Part shown: positions 18,613 to 27,431 of the stretch, one piece after another | Numbering within the stretch: the stretch's first letter is position 1 | How the letters are laid out: each line of letters opens with the position of its first letter | NCBI GenBank assembly: GCA_049323895.1 | Contig: JBMOKT010000012.1 | Coordinates: 1 to 64,000, forward strand | Length of the DNA stretch: 64,000 nucleotides | Direction: 5' to 3' | Source of the DNA: JBMOKT01 sp049323895 | GTDB lineage: Bacteria; Bacillota; Peptococcia; Peptococcales; BICA1-8 | Made by a program: the position numbers and the translations under genes | The notes under the pieces: model-generated | Database searches by the model: none | What the model was told of the DNA's origin: nothing | Seen by the model: only the letters and a program-made list of their open reading frames with translations

Positions 18613-18843
18613 CTATTCTCCTGCTTCTACAGTACCATGTACGGAATAGACTCTAGCCCTTCCCTTAATTTTCATGGCTGAAGTCTGCTCAGTAAACTGG
18701 GCAATCATGACTTCCCCTCTGTCAAGCTTTTCTGTGTGATGGAATTTAGTATCCTTACCCCTGGTTAACCCACTAATAGTAACACCATTATCCAGGGCTT
18801 TTACAACTATATATTCATTACTATTGTTGTTTGGCTTATCCAC
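18613..18843 (-). CDS. mtrB: trp RNA-binding attenuation protein (TRAP)
   Basis: The protein closely follows Bacillus MtrB: NEYIVVKALDNGVTISGLTR, then GKDTKFHHTEKLDRGEV and IAQFTEQTSAMKIKGRA. TRAP forms an 11-subunit ring that binds tryptophan and then wraps (G/U)AG triplets in trp leader RNA, stopping transcription or translation. I take the GTG at 18843 because AGGTGA precedes it by five bases and the resulting 76 residues match Bacillus MtrB (75); a GTG at 18852 has no such site. The gene overlaps the end of coaD by eight bases. No trp gene or anti-TRAP is in the window. Confidence 0.93.
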   Translation of the reverse strand: MDKPNNNSNEYIVVKALDNGVTISGLTRGKDTKFHHTEKLDRGEVMIAQFTEQTSAMKIKGRARVYSVHGTVEAGE

Positions 18844-19336
18844 GGTTTTCACCTACTTTATACTTATTTTTAAGAGCCTGGGCCACATTCTCGGGTACAA
18901 ACTGTTGTATATCGCCGCCCAAGGCTGCTACATTTTTAATTATGCTAGAACTGATAAAGGAATATTCGGGGTCAGTCATTAAAAATACCGTTTCTACTTT
19001 GTTATCCAGATGGCGGTTTACCGAAGCCATCTGCATCTCATATTCAAAATCAGAGACAGCTCTTAAACCTCTGATAATAGCTACAGCACCTTTTTGCCTG
19101 AGGTAGTTCACTAATAAGCCGTCAAAAACATCAAGTTCAACATTAGGCAAATCATAAAGGCAACATACTTTAATAAGATTTAGTCTTTCATCAAGGTTAA
19201 ATACTGTTTTCTTATAATTATCTGAAGCAACTGCCATAATAACCTTATCAAACATCTTGGCTGCCCTTTTAATGATGTGCATATGCCCGTATGTTACCGG
19301 ATCAAATGTCCCCGGATAGACTGCAATTTTCCCCAA
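18836..19336 (-). CDS. coaD: pantetheine-phosphate adenylyltransferase
   Basis: CoaD adenylates 4'-phosphopantetheine in coenzyme A synthesis. It shows IAVYPGTFDPVTYGHMHII (nucleotidyltransferase TxGH motif), AIIRGLRAVSDFEYE, and the ISSSIIKNVA motif near the end. The start is a TTG at 19336, eight bases after GGAGG, giving 166 residues, the normal length; an upstream ATG at 19405 would add 23 unlike residues. Translation is coupled to mtrB by overlap. Confidence 0.96.
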   Translation of the reverse strand: MGKIAVYPGTFDPVTYGHMHIIKRAAKMFDKVIMAVASDNYKKTVFNLDERLNLIKVCCLYDLPNVELDVFDGLLVNYLRQKGAVAIIRGLRAVSDFEYEMQMASVNRHLDNKVETVFLMTDPEYSFISSSIIKNVAALGGDIQQFVPENVAQALKNKYKVGENRG

Positions 19337-19435
19337 AAAATCACCCTCCACACAGCTCGATACCTTTAGCTTGTCCAAAATTAAAATATTTTTCTCATAA
19401 ATCAAGTAAACTTATTTTTTATACAAGTGCAACAT

Positions 19436-19471
19436 CGGCTTCCGCAGTCGCCTAAGGCTCGGAGTAAGCCG
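19436..19471 (+). repeat. dispersed intergenic repeat, copy A
   Basis: CGGCTTCCGCAGTCGCC followed by TAAGGCTCGGAGTAAGCCG. The ends CGGCTT and AAGCCG are complementary, so the unit can fold. It matches copy B at 15151-15185 in four blocks. Confidence 0.55.
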
Positions 19472-19579
19472 TGTTTTCAAATTTATTCCTCAAACACCTT
19501 TTATTCTAGAACCATATATATTCTCCTGCCATAAATCTAATATTTCTAAAAAAACATTAGAAAAACATATAAAATCTTT

Positions 19580-20062
19580 CTATCTATACCCCGATTGGTC
19601 GCCCTTTTGGTTGTGGGCAATTTTCGCAGCAGCCGCCGAGGCAATTGCAGCAACAATATCATCAGCAAAGGTATTAACATAACCCTCTTTGGAATCCAAT
19701 CTGCCAATAAGACCAATTTTCATTTTATCTAGATAGCCAAAACTGGTAATTCCTATTGTCCCATAAATATTTGTAATGGCAAAGGCCAAAATCTCATCAA
19801 TTCCATAGAGAGATTCGTCTTCCTTGATAATTGTTAGGATAGGCTCAGGAAGAATGTTCTTTTCCGCAGCGATATCAAGTGCCAGCCCTGTTAGGATAGC
19901 ATGCTGCACTTCTCTTTTTTCCAGCACGGCATCTATGGCATCCTTACATGTCTTTCTTTCCAGGTAAGGATGGAAGGGACGCTGCAGATCAAATACAATC
20001 TGTGTAATATCATCTATTGTAATTCCCCTTTGTTCCATTTGTGCCACAACTTCATCTTTCAT
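19580..20062 (-). CDS. phosphatidylglycerophosphatase A-like (YutG)
   Basis: A 160-residue protein matching Bacillus YutG of the PgpA family: MEQRGITIDDITQIVFDLQ, KREVQHAILTGLALD, ESLYGIDEILAFAI and NIYGTIGITSFGYLDKMK. The C-terminal FADDIVAAIASAAAAKIAH is typical. PgpA removes phosphate from phosphatidylglycerophosphate in membrane lipid synthesis, but YutG-type proteins lack the long membrane segments of PgpA from proteobacteria and their activity is less certain. It lies just downstream of dnaE on the same strand. Confidence 0.85.
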   Translation of the reverse strand: MKDEVVAQMEQRGITIDDITQIVFDLQRPFHPYLERKTCKDAIDAVLEKREVQHAILTGLALDIAAEKNILPEPILTIIKEDESLYGIDEILAFAITNIYGTIGITSFGYLDKMKIGLIGRLDSKEGYVNTFADDIVAAIASAAAAKIAHNQKGDQSGYR

Positions 20063-20123
20063 AAATTAAGCCCCCAGTAGTTTTTAACTAATGTATGAAG
20101 GGGGGCTCGAAAATGTTCCTATT

Positions 20124-23100
20124 CTATTTATTTACTAAAGATAAATTTTCCGGCATACAAACTTCCAAAAGGTCATTTTCCAACTCTCTTTGCCAGTTTA
20201 CCCAATAATCACGATCTGTTAAAACCAGCTTTTTTTCCTTTTCAAAAAAAAGGTAAACAGGAATTTGCCCCTTATGATTTTTTAGGATACTTCCTATTGC
20301 TTCAACCTGTCCCTCACCTATCCGGGATGTATCAATCTTAATGTATAACCTGGGTCCGCTTTTTTCTGATAAGGTTAAAACTGCAATGTCCTCCGCAAAA
20401 AATTTAGGGCTGTCTTCCTGCAGGTTAAGCCTTCCTGTCATGGTAACTACTTTATCTACCTCAACACTCTGGTGATACTTTTGCAGTGTCTTAGGGAAGA
20501 CCAGGACTTCCATTCCTCCTGTTAGGTCTTCTAACTGACAATAAGCCATCGTTTCCCCTTTTTTTGTTACACTCCTTCTAATAGAAGTAATTATTCCGCC
20601 GATGGTAATCCTGCTGCCATCCTCTTCTTGACTGAGATCCGCAATCTGTTTAACCTTTTTTCTCTTTAGCTCATCAACATATTCATAGATGGGATGACCG
20701 CTTACATACAGACCAAGTATCTCTTTCTCCATAGCTAGTATATCCCGTTTATTGAAATCTTCAACGGGCGGCAGCTTTATTTCATCAAAATCTAGAGTAA
20801 ATCCCGCTTCCTCCCCCACGTCAAAAAGGGAAACCTGCATGCTGTTTACACTTTTTTGCAGCTGCTGCCCCTGTTCAATGCAAATGTCCAGTACTTGCAG
20901 AAGCTGTACCCTGTTGCCAGGGACAGAACCAAAAGCACCACATTTAATCAGGCTTTCCATAACCCTTCTGTTGACCTGACTCAAATCAATTCTTTTACAG
21001 AAATCCTGAAGTGATTTAAAAGGTCCTTCTTTATCCCGGGCATTAAGAATAGCCTGGATAGCGCCTTTCCCTACATTTTTTACAGCAACTAAACCAAAAC
21101 GGATATTGCCGCCCACGACAATGAAATTTTCCCGGCTTTCATTAATATCCGGAGGAAGTACTCTAATCCCCATGCGCTGGCACTCAGCAATATAAAAGGG
21201 AACTCGGTCAGTCGACTCCATGACACTGGTTAGTAAGGCAGCCATAAATTCTACAGGATAGTGGGCTTTTAAATATGCGGTCTGGAAAGACAGCATAGCA
21301 TAGGCGGCACTGTGGCTTTTGTTAAAACCATATCCGGCAAAGTACTCAATAAGTTCAAATATCTTGGCTGCAGTTTTAGGGTCGACTTGATGCTGTCGTG
21401 CACCATTAATAAACCCTTCTTTTAAACTTGCTATAATCTCGGGCTTTTTCTTACCCATTGCCCTGCGCAGCAAATCGGCCTGCCCCAGGGTAAATCCCGC
21501 TAATTCACTGGCAATACGCATTACCTGTTCCTGATAAAGGATAACCCCGTATGTGGGTTTTAGTATAGGTTCTAATTTAGGATGAAGGTATTCAATGGTC
21601 CTGCGGCCATGTTTACGGGCAATAAAATCCTCAACCATGCCGCTACCTAAAGGACCCGGTCTGTATAGGGCTACTAAGGCAATAATGTCTTCAAAGTGTC
21701 CCGGCTTTAAATCTTTGAGGATAGCCCTTAAGCCGGAGCTCTCCAACTGAAATACTCCAATGCTCTCACCTTTGCCTAATAACTCATAGGTAAGGGGCTC
21801 GTCCAAGTCTATTTTGGAAAAATCCAATTTAATATTATGATTATTTTCCACTAAATCAACCGCGTTATTTATTACGGTCAAGGTGCGCAGACCCAATAAG
21901 TCCATTTTTAAAAGACCGATTTCCTCAACATTTTCCTTGGCAAATTGGGTAGTTATACCCCCATCAGATGTCTTTTGCAAAGGAAGATAAAAGTCCAAGG
22001 GCTCCTGGGAAATAACCACACCTGCGGCATGGGTTCCAGCATGACGGGGCATACCCTCCAATGCGATAGCGGTATTAACTAATTCACTTATCTGGGGGCT
22101 TTCAGCCATCATTTCTTTTAATTCCGGTGAAACTTCAAGTGCCTTTTGTATGGTAATGCCCAATTCATTTGGAATCAACTTGGCCACTTTATCAACTAAC
22201 CCCAGGGGAATATTCATGACCCTACCTACATCTCTGATAGCAGCCCGGGCAGCCATGGTACCGAAGGTAATTATTTGGGAAACCCGCTCTTTACCATATT
22301 TCCCAATAACATAGTCAATTACCTCACTCCGTCTTTCATAGCAAAAATCTATATCAATATCAGGCATGCTTACCCTTTCAGGGTTTAAAAACCTTTCAAA
22401 CAATAAATCATATTTTAGAGGGTCAATATCTGTGATTCCCAAGGTGTAAGAAACCAGACTGCCGGCGGCAGAACCCCTGCCTGGACCTACATAAATACCT
22501 TGCTGACGGGCAAAACGGATAAAATCCCAAACAATTAGAAAATATCCGGCATAACCCATTTGGTTAATTATCTGCAGTTCAAACTTCAGCCTTTCATATG
22601 CCTCTGGGGCAGGCTCACCGTAACGCTGCTGCAAACCTATTAGGCACAGGTTGTCCAGATAAGTCTCCAGGGTAAACCCTTCTGGAATTTCAAACAAAGG
22701 CATATGGTTTTCCCCAAAGGTAAAATCCACGTTACACTGTTGGGCAATAATCACGGAATTGTTCAATGCTTCCTGGTATTCACCCAGAACCAGGTTCATC
22801 TCCGACCAGGATTTGAGATAAAATTCCTGGGTCTCAAACTTCATCCTTGACTCATCTTCTAAGACCTTACCGGTCTGAATACACAACAATACATCCTGTA
22901 CCTTTGCATCTTCTGCCTGTACATAATGAACATCGTTGCTGGCTACCAAGGGGATACCCGTCTCCCGGCTGATTTTGGCCAATTTGGAATTGACACCCAG
23001 TTGGTCCTTTATGCCATGGTTTTGCAGTTCCAAATAAAAGTTATCTTCCCCAAATATCTTTGAGTACCATAAGGCGGTATCCTTAGCAGCTTCATATTTG

Positions 23101-23552
23101 TTTTCCATTAAAAGGCTGGGAATTTCACCGGCCAAGCATGCACTTAGGGCTATCAAACCCTCACTGTGTTGAGCCAGAATTTCCTTATCCACCCGGGGTT
23201 TATAATAAAAACCCTCTAGCCAGGCCATAGAAACAAGCTTTATTAAATTCTTGTAACCGGTAGTGTTTTTTGCCAACAGGACAAGATGGTAAGGAGAGTC
23301 ATCAATATTAGGCCGCCTGTCAAATCTGGTATGGGGAGCAACATAGACTTCACAGCCGATTATGGGCTTGATGCCGACCTTTTTGCAGGCTTTATAGAAA
23401 TCTACAACACCATACATTACGCCATGATCAGTAACAGCCAAGGCAGGCATGTTTTCTTTTTTAGCTTGTTCTATAAGCCTGTCCAGACGGCAGGCACCAT
23501 CAAGCAAGCTATAGGCAGTATGTACATGAAGGTGAACAAATTGATTCGACAC
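20124..23552 (-). CDS. dnaE: DNA polymerase III alpha subunit
   Basis: DnaE, about 1142 residues, is a replicative C-family polymerase. The N-terminal PHP domain begins FVHLHVHTAYSLLDGACR. The catalytic aspartates are in SMPDIDIDFCYERR, preceded by VGPGRGSAAGSLVSY. A helix-hairpin-helix region follows, then an OB fold near the end (RITIGGIITSIRRSV). The GTG at 23552 has GGTGGTGA five bases before it and gives MSNQFVHLHV, as in other DnaE; an earlier TTG at 23567 lacks a good site. It is divergent from ytrH-ytrI, the same neighbourhood as in Bacillus. Confidence 0.97.
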   Translation of the reverse strand: MSNQFVHLHVHTAYSLLDGACRLDRLIEQAKKENMPALAVTDHGVMYGVVDFYKACKKVGIKPIIGCEVYVAPHTRFDRRPNIDDSPYHLVLLAKNTTGYKNLIKLVSMAWLEGFYYKPRVDKEILAQHSEGLIALSACLAGEIPSLLMENKYEAAKDTALWYSKIFGEDNFYLELQNHGIKDQLGVNSKLAKISRETGIPLVASNDVHYVQAEDAKVQDVLLCIQTGKVLEDESRMKFETQEFYLKSWSEMNLVLGEYQEALNNSVIIAQQCNVDFTFGENHMPLFEIPEGFTLETYLDNLCLIGLQQRYGEPAPEAYERLKFELQIINQMGYAGYFLIVWDFIRFARQQGIYVGPGRGSAAGSLVSYTLGITDIDPLKYDLLFERFLNPERVSMPDIDIDFCYERRSEVIDYVIGKYGKERVSQIITFGTMAARAAIRDVGRVMNIPLGLVDKVAKLIPNELGITIQKALEVSPELKEMMAESPQISELVNTAIALEGMPRHAGTHAAGVVISQEPLDFYLPLQKTSDGGITTQFAKENVEEIGLLKMDLLGLRTLTVINNAVDLVENNHNIKLDFSKIDLDEPLTYELLGKGESIGVFQLESSGLRAILKDLKPGHFEDIIALVALYRPGPLGSGMVEDFIARKHGRRTIEYLHPKLEPILKPTYGVILYQEQVMRIASELAGFTLGQADLLRRAMGKKKPEIIASLKEGFINGARQHQVDPKTAAKIFELIEYFAGYGFNKSHSAAYAMLSFQTAYLKAHYPVEFMAALLTSVMESTDRVPFYIAECQRMGIRVLPPDINESRENFIVVGGNIRFGLVAVKNVGKGAIQAILNARDKEGPFKSLQDFCKRIDLSQVNRRVMESLIKCGAFGSVPGNRVQLLQVLDICIEQGQQLQKSVNSMQVSLFDVGEEAGFTLDFDEIKLPPVEDFNKRDILAMEKEILGLYVSGHPIYEYVDELKRKKVKQIADLSQEEDGSRITIGGIITSIRRSVTKKGETMAYCQLEDLTGGMEVLVFPKTLQKYHQSVEVDKVVTMTGRLNLQEDSPKFFAEDIAVLTLSEKSGPRLYIKIDTSRIGEGQVEAIGSILKNHKGQIPVYLFFEKEKKLVLTDRDYWVNWQRELENDLLEVCMPENLSLVNK

Positions 23553-23567
23553 GTTTTTCACCACCAA

Positions 23568-24004
23568 TTCTCTTAAGAGTCAATTTATAGGGTCAGTGAC
23601 TTGTGACTGGTGACTGGTATGAAGTGTGAGAGTGTGACAGTTTCATGCGAACATGAATGTTGAGCTTTATTGACGTGACACAATGATTGTCAATTTGCCG
23701 GGATGTGACATCGTGACATCAAAATAATGTTTACGGCGACACTGTGACACGGACATACTGTATCTCAAATAAGCTTACACACGGACATTTAGTATCGCTT
23801 CTAAGATGTCACACGTTCATGCAGAATAACCTGTCAGCTAAAGTACTGTAGCCACTGTAGATTCTGTAGCCACTGTAGCTACTAATACTAAGTAGACGGT
23901 TGTCTACATAGTATTCTTTCAACATCGCAGAAAATTTGTCCTGCATAGGATTAATCTAGAATAAATATATATTATTAATGACTATTTGAATATGGGGTAT
24001 TGCC
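23568..24004. other. repeat-rich spacer between dnaE and ytrH
   Basis: No gene is seen. The stretch contains many short variations of GTGACTG, GTGACA and CGGACAT (about 23595-23770). Two direct copies of CTGTAGCCACTGTAG lie at 23846-23860 and 23864-23878. It must also hold the divergent promoters of dnaE and ytrH, which I cannot place with confidence. Confidence 0.6.
23885..23914. repeat. inverted repeat before ytrH
   Basis: ATACTAAGTAGAC (23885-23897) and GTCTACATAGTAT (23902-23914) pair at 12 of 13 positions around a GGTT loop. There is no T-run on the plus strand. It could be an operator or a hairpin stopping read-through between divergent genes. Confidence 0.6.
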
Positions 24005-24328
24005 ATGAATTTTACAGACAGATTGCTTTTTATATTTTGCACTGCATTAGGGATTGTTTTAGGAGGAGCCTTGGTGGGTTCCCTGTCTACAATTATAACA
24101 GGTCAGCAGCCCTATTTTACCATGAAAAAACTTGCTGAGGATATGAAGTTATGGGCTGTGGTGGCTGCCATCGGAGGTTCGTTCAGTTCCTTTGAAGCAC
24201 TTGGTTCGGGATTGTTTTCTGGAGAATTCCGGATTTTAGGCAAGCATTTTTTTTATGTCATTAGTTCATTTGCCGGTGCAGAGCTGGGAATTTATTTAAT
24301 TTATACTTTAACAGGTGGAAAACCATGA
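24005..24328 (+). CDS. ytrH: sporulation membrane protein YtrH
   Basis: A 107-residue membrane protein with three hydrophobic segments. MNFTDRLLFIFCTALGIVLG, the segment WAVVAAIGGSFSSFEALGSG and the C-terminal GAELGIYLIYTLTG match YtrH. In Bacillus subtilis, YtrH and YtrI are made under sigma-E in the mother cell and are needed for efficient sporulation. The gene overlaps ytrI by four bases and lies next to dnaE, as in Bacillus. Confidence 0.88.
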   Translation: MNFTDRLLFIFCTALGIVLGGALVGSLSTIITGQQPYFTMKKLAEDMKLWAVVAAIGGSFSSFEALGSGLFSGEFRILGKHFFYVISSFAGAELGIYLIYTLTGGKP

Positions 24329-24888
24329 AGCTTTTCTTCTGGTTTCCTGGGGAGAGTTTTGCTAAGAAAGTAGCACTGTTTTCCATAGGAATAATTCTGG
24401 GGGCCATATTTACTAATATTGCTATTGGTTACCAGATTGAAAAGATTCTAAGTGAAAAATCAAATCTAAAAGCACAGTTGGAGGAAAGGGAAAATCAAAT
24501 TAAAGCCCTGGAAGATAAGGTTTCAGAGGCTAAACGCTGGCTCATTGTCAAGGAAATTGAAATAGAACTGGAATTAACCCAAAGGAATTTTGCCGATGAA
24601 GAAGACCTTCGTCTGGAGATAACTAAACAAAGCAAAGAAATGCTAAAAAGTATAAGGGGCAAAAGGGTTGAGGAGATAGATCCCCAAATTATATGGCATA
24701 TAATCCACGGAAGAAAAATAGAAGCACTAGGGTATCAATTCAAGCTTGAGGTCAAATCGGTACTAGTCTCGGAAAAACTGGTGTTTTCTATCTATGCCCG
24801 TTATCTTGCACCTCAACATCAGGAACCGGTGGACGCGTTTAGTCGTCTAATTGTCAATTCGTCTTCTCGTCTACTCGTTTACTTGTAA
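24325..24888 (+). CDS. ytrI: sporulation protein YtrI-like
   Basis: A 187-residue protein with one N-terminal membrane helix (VALFSIGIILGAIFTNIAI) followed by a charged coiled coil (about residues 35-85, KSNLKAQLEERENQIKALED). Position and architecture fit YtrI, the partner of YtrH. The last ~20 residues (SRLIVNSSSRLLVYL) are encoded by a degenerate pyrimidine-rich repeat, GTCTAATTGTC.., TCGTCTTCTCGTCTACTCG. The original stop may have been lost and replaced by repeat DNA. Confidence 0.75.
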   Translation: MKLFFWFPGESFAKKVALFSIGIILGAIFTNIAIGYQIEKILSEKSNLKAQLEERENQIKALEDKVSEAKRWLIVKEIEIELELTQRNFADEEDLRLEITKQSKEMLKSIRGKRVEEIDPQIIWHIIHGRKIEALGYQFKLEVKSVLVSEKLVFSIYARYLAPQHQEPVDAFSRLIVNSSSRLLVYL

Positions 24889-25007
24889 AGCTTTTGTCAG
24901 ACTCGGCTGTAATTCTAATAACAAAAAATCTCAGTTTAAGTTTATTGATTCTCAATTCTCCTTCTCCATTCTCAATTGCTATTAGCTATTAGCCATCGAA
25001 TATTGAC

Positions 25008-25049
25008 GATAATAAAATAAACCCACAGAAGTGGGTTTGTTTTATTATC
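25008..25049. terminator. bidirectional terminator between ytrI and ytoI
   Basis: A 19-bp stem pairs GATAATAAAATAAACCCAC (25008-25026) with GTGGGTTTGTTTTATTATC (25031-25049) at 18 of 19 positions, loop AGAA. A-rich and T-rich arms let it act in both directions, for ytrI and for the convergent ytoI-like gene. Confidence 0.9.
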
Positions 25050-25058
25050 AGTTTTTAT

Positions 25059-26369
25059 TTATTTCCTAACCACTCTGCAGGTAGTCATGGCTTTAGCCTT
25101 TAACTCACTCCCTGCATAAAGGCTTATTTCTACAGTGCATGATTTTTTGTCTGTTTGAAGAATTTCGGTAAATACCTCTACCCGTTCTCCCACAGTTGGA
25201 GGATCCATCTGATAAAGGGTAAAGTTTTCAGTTACCGTATCCCATTTCAAGCTTTTCCGGATAGCGATAAAGGCCGCGGTATTCATAATCATTACCACTG
25301 TACCGACACTGGCAGTGCCAAGCTCACTTACCATAAAGTCGGTTATTTCGCCTTCAAGCTTAACGCCGCCATCCCATTCTCCGAGTTTAAAACCACTAAG
25401 GGTTAGATTATCAACAGTTTCCCCTACCTGGGGTTGTCTTTGTGCCTGCTGAAATGCCTTTAGGATGTCTTGGCGGCTCACTACCCCAACTAGATGTTTG
25501 TTGTCATCAACAACGGGGACTAATTCGAAGCCTTCCCAAACTAAAACCCGGGAAAGGTGGGTTACTAAGGTTTTAGGTCCTGCTGTCAATACATCAGGAG
25601 TCATGACAGCTAGTATACTCGCATCAGGTTCTACGCCCGCCACATCAACTGCAGATACAATACCGACAACTACACCGTTTTGGTCAACAACGGGAAATCG
25701 GCTATGACCCGTTTTTTGGGCAATATCATGCCATTGGGATACTGTATTCTCAGGAGATAAATGAAAAACATCGCTTACCATAATATCTTCCACTCTGACT
25801 AACTCTTTGGAGGTTAATCTTTCATAAACAGCTCTATTTATCATTGAAGTTGCAATAAAGGTATCAAAGGGGCAGGTTAAGATAGGGATATTTAGTTCTT
25901 TACCTTTTTCCAAAACCTTGGTTGAAACATTGAATCCTCCTGTGACAAGCAGTGCAGCACCCTTTTCTAATCCAAGCATCTGCACTTCCTCCCTGTCACC
26001 TACTAAAAGGAGAGCCTGTTTTTGTTCAATAGATCTCTCTGCAGCTTTTTCTGATGTAGAGCCTATAATAAATTGATCAGGTACTATACCCAGTCTATCG
26101 TGACCACAAAGAACTTCCCCTTCTACAATCAGAGAGATTTCCCTTAAGCTTAAGTCTTCCAGTTCCTTTTCAGCTTCATCCTCAATTCGAATTGTCCCTA
26201 CCTTAGGGATAGAACTCACTAAGCCCTGGGATTCGGCTTCTTTAATTGCTCTATATGCAGTCCCTTCACTTACATCCAGTTCCTTAGCTATTTGGCGGAC
26301 AGATACTTTTGTGCCGACCTCAAGCTCTTTAATATATCTAATTATTAATTCGTGCTTTGTTTCCACCAA
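25059..26369 (-). CDS. DRTGG/CBS regulator, YtoI-like
   Basis: A 436-residue cytoplasmic protein. Residues ~1-65 form a winged HTH (KELDVSEGTAYRAIKEAESQ). A DRTGG domain follows (about 75-180; VTGGFNVSTKVLEKGKELNI). Two CBS domains come next (about 190-310; HSRFPVVDQNGVVVGIVSA and LVPVVDDNKHLVGVVSRQD), and a C-terminal hotdog/thioesterase-like domain ends the chain. This is the architecture of Bacillus YtoI. CBS domains usually sense adenine nucleotides, so it probably links energy state to gene control, but its targets are unknown. The start is TTG or GTG just after GGAGGTGA. Confidence 0.87.
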   Translation of the reverse strand: MVETKHELIIRYIKELEVGTKVSVRQIAKELDVSEGTAYRAIKEAESQGLVSSIPKVGTIRIEDEAEKELEDLSLREISLIVEGEVLCGHDRLGIVPDQFIIGSTSEKAAERSIEQKQALLLVGDREEVQMLGLEKGAALLVTGGFNVSTKVLEKGKELNIPILTCPFDTFIATSMINRAVYERLTSKELVRVEDIMVSDVFHLSPENTVSQWHDIAQKTGHSRFPVVDQNGVVVGIVSAVDVAGVEPDASILAVMTPDVLTAGPKTLVTHLSRVLVWEGFELVPVVDDNKHLVGVVSRQDILKAFQQAQRQPQVGETVDNLTLSGFKLGEWDGGVKLEGEITDFMVSELGTASVGTVVMIMNTAAFIAIRKSLKWDTVTENFTLYQMDPPTVGERVEVFTEILQTDKKSCTVEISLYAGSELKAKAMTTCRVVRK

Positions 26370-26440
26370 AAATCACCTCCACACAACAAATTCCTACATA
26401 TTATACCAGAGTTTCAGCAATTGTACTACATCTATAAAAT

Positions 26441-26470
26441 ACTAAAGGCTCCTGTTATAAAACAGAAACC
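26441..26470 (-). terminator. terminator downstream of the SASP gene
   Basis: GGCTCCTGTT (26447-26456) pairs with AACAGAAACC (26461-26470), allowing G-U pairs, with an ATAA loop. On the minus strand the stem is followed by TTTAGTATTTT. It starts within the SASP stop codon. Confidence 0.6.
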
Positions 26471-26652
26471 TAGAACCATCCCAGCTTACGCATGCGCCTG
26501 GTCATAATGCCTCCCAGGCGTCCAGATTCCTCTGCTGTCAGCTCAGGCCATCCTCCGCTTTTTATTTTTGGAATTAACCCCATTTCCTCAGCGACTTCCA
26601 TTTTTAACACATCGCGGGCAAAGTACTTCTTCATTTTTTTCTTTTTTTCCAT
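26470..26652 (-). CDS. small acid-soluble spore protein, alpha/beta type
   Basis: A 60-residue protein with both family signatures: LKMEVAEEMGLIPKIKSGGW (first) and ESGRLGGIMTRRMRKLGW (second, the GG near the GPR-proximal region in other members being KxE-A-E). SASPs coat spore DNA and protect it from UV and heat, and are made in the forespore under sigma-G. I place the start at the ATG at 26652, about ten bases after an AGGTGTGA site. It is strong evidence that the host forms spores. Confidence 0.85.
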   Translation of the reverse strand: MEKKKKMKKYFARDVLKMEVAEEMGLIPKIKSGGWPELTAEESGRLGGIMTRRMRKLGWF

Positions 26653-26712
26653 AACAATCACACCTGTTTAATATAAGTTTTTATTACATTTTGTAAATAA
26701 CTATATTAATAT

Positions 26713-27390
26713 TCATTTGGTGTTATTTTCTTTTTCAAATTCTTCTGCTATTTTTTGGGCAAAGGGACCTACATCCCCTACAGCAAAAGCTTTCATAGTC
26801 CCTGCGGCAACATTGCGGATGGCAGCTATAATTATTTCTTCCGAAAGCTGCATTTCTCCCAAGACCTTTTTTATTTCCAAAGCGGCAACTATTCCAAATT
26901 GGGATGAAATAGTATTAATTTTGGTAACCATATCTGATTGACCTTTCACGACTGTACCTATATGGCTAAAAACGTCTGCAACCAAGTTGACCCCTGCTTG
27001 ATCAGTCCCTTCAATTATTATCACAGGTTTCTCACCTGCGGACATTTCCTTATAATGACCGATAATTTTAGCAGAGACTTTATTTAAGCCTGTTTGCAGT
27101 TGGTCATGTCCCAGGGTGGTTGCTATATTTACAATTACAGCATCATTTTTTAAGAGCTTCTCTAATTCTAATAAGGCATTGGGCAAAATATCTGTGGCCA
27201 AAGCAAGAATCACAACTTCAGCCATATTTAGTTCTTCTTTAGCTACTGCCTTTACCCCACATGTCTCAGCTAGATTTTCAGCATATCGGGGATTTTGATC
27301 ATAAACATATACCTGATAGGGATCCGACAATTTACCTGCTAAAAAGCTTCCCATCCTGCCGCAGCCTATGATAGCAATAGTATTTTTCAA
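26713..27390 (-). CDS. ProC/ComER-like NAD(P)-binding reductase
   Basis: A 225-residue protein beginning KNTIAIIGCGRMGSFLAGKL, a Rossmann GxGxMG nucleotide-binding motif. The body resembles the pyrroline-5-carboxylate reductase family (F420_oxidored plus dimerisation domain): VVILALATDILPNALLEL and NIATTLGHDQLQ. True ProC is ~270 residues with a conserved C-terminal substrate site; this chain is shorter and closer to ComER-like proteins of spore formers. A role in proline synthesis is therefore not assumed. It starts with TTG after GAGGTGA. Confidence 0.72.
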   Translation of the reverse strand: MKNTIAIIGCGRMGSFLAGKLSDPYQVYVYDQNPRYAENLAETCGVKAVAKEELNMAEVVILALATDILPNALLELEKLLKNDAVIVNIATTLGHDQLQTGLNKVSAKIIGHYKEMSAGEKPVIIIEGTDQAGVNLVADVFSHIGTVVKGQSDMVTKINTISSQFGIVAALEIKKVLGEMQLSEEIIIAAIRNVAAGTMKAFAVGDVGPFAQKIAEEFEKENNTK

Positions 27391-27431
27391 TTAAAATCAC
27401 CTCATTTTTAAGATGGTAAATTTTCACATAG

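Noticed and set aside
26713..27390. True pyrroline-5-carboxylate reductase (proC)
   Set aside because: The protein is ~45 residues short and lacks the conserved C-terminal part; ComER-like is safer.
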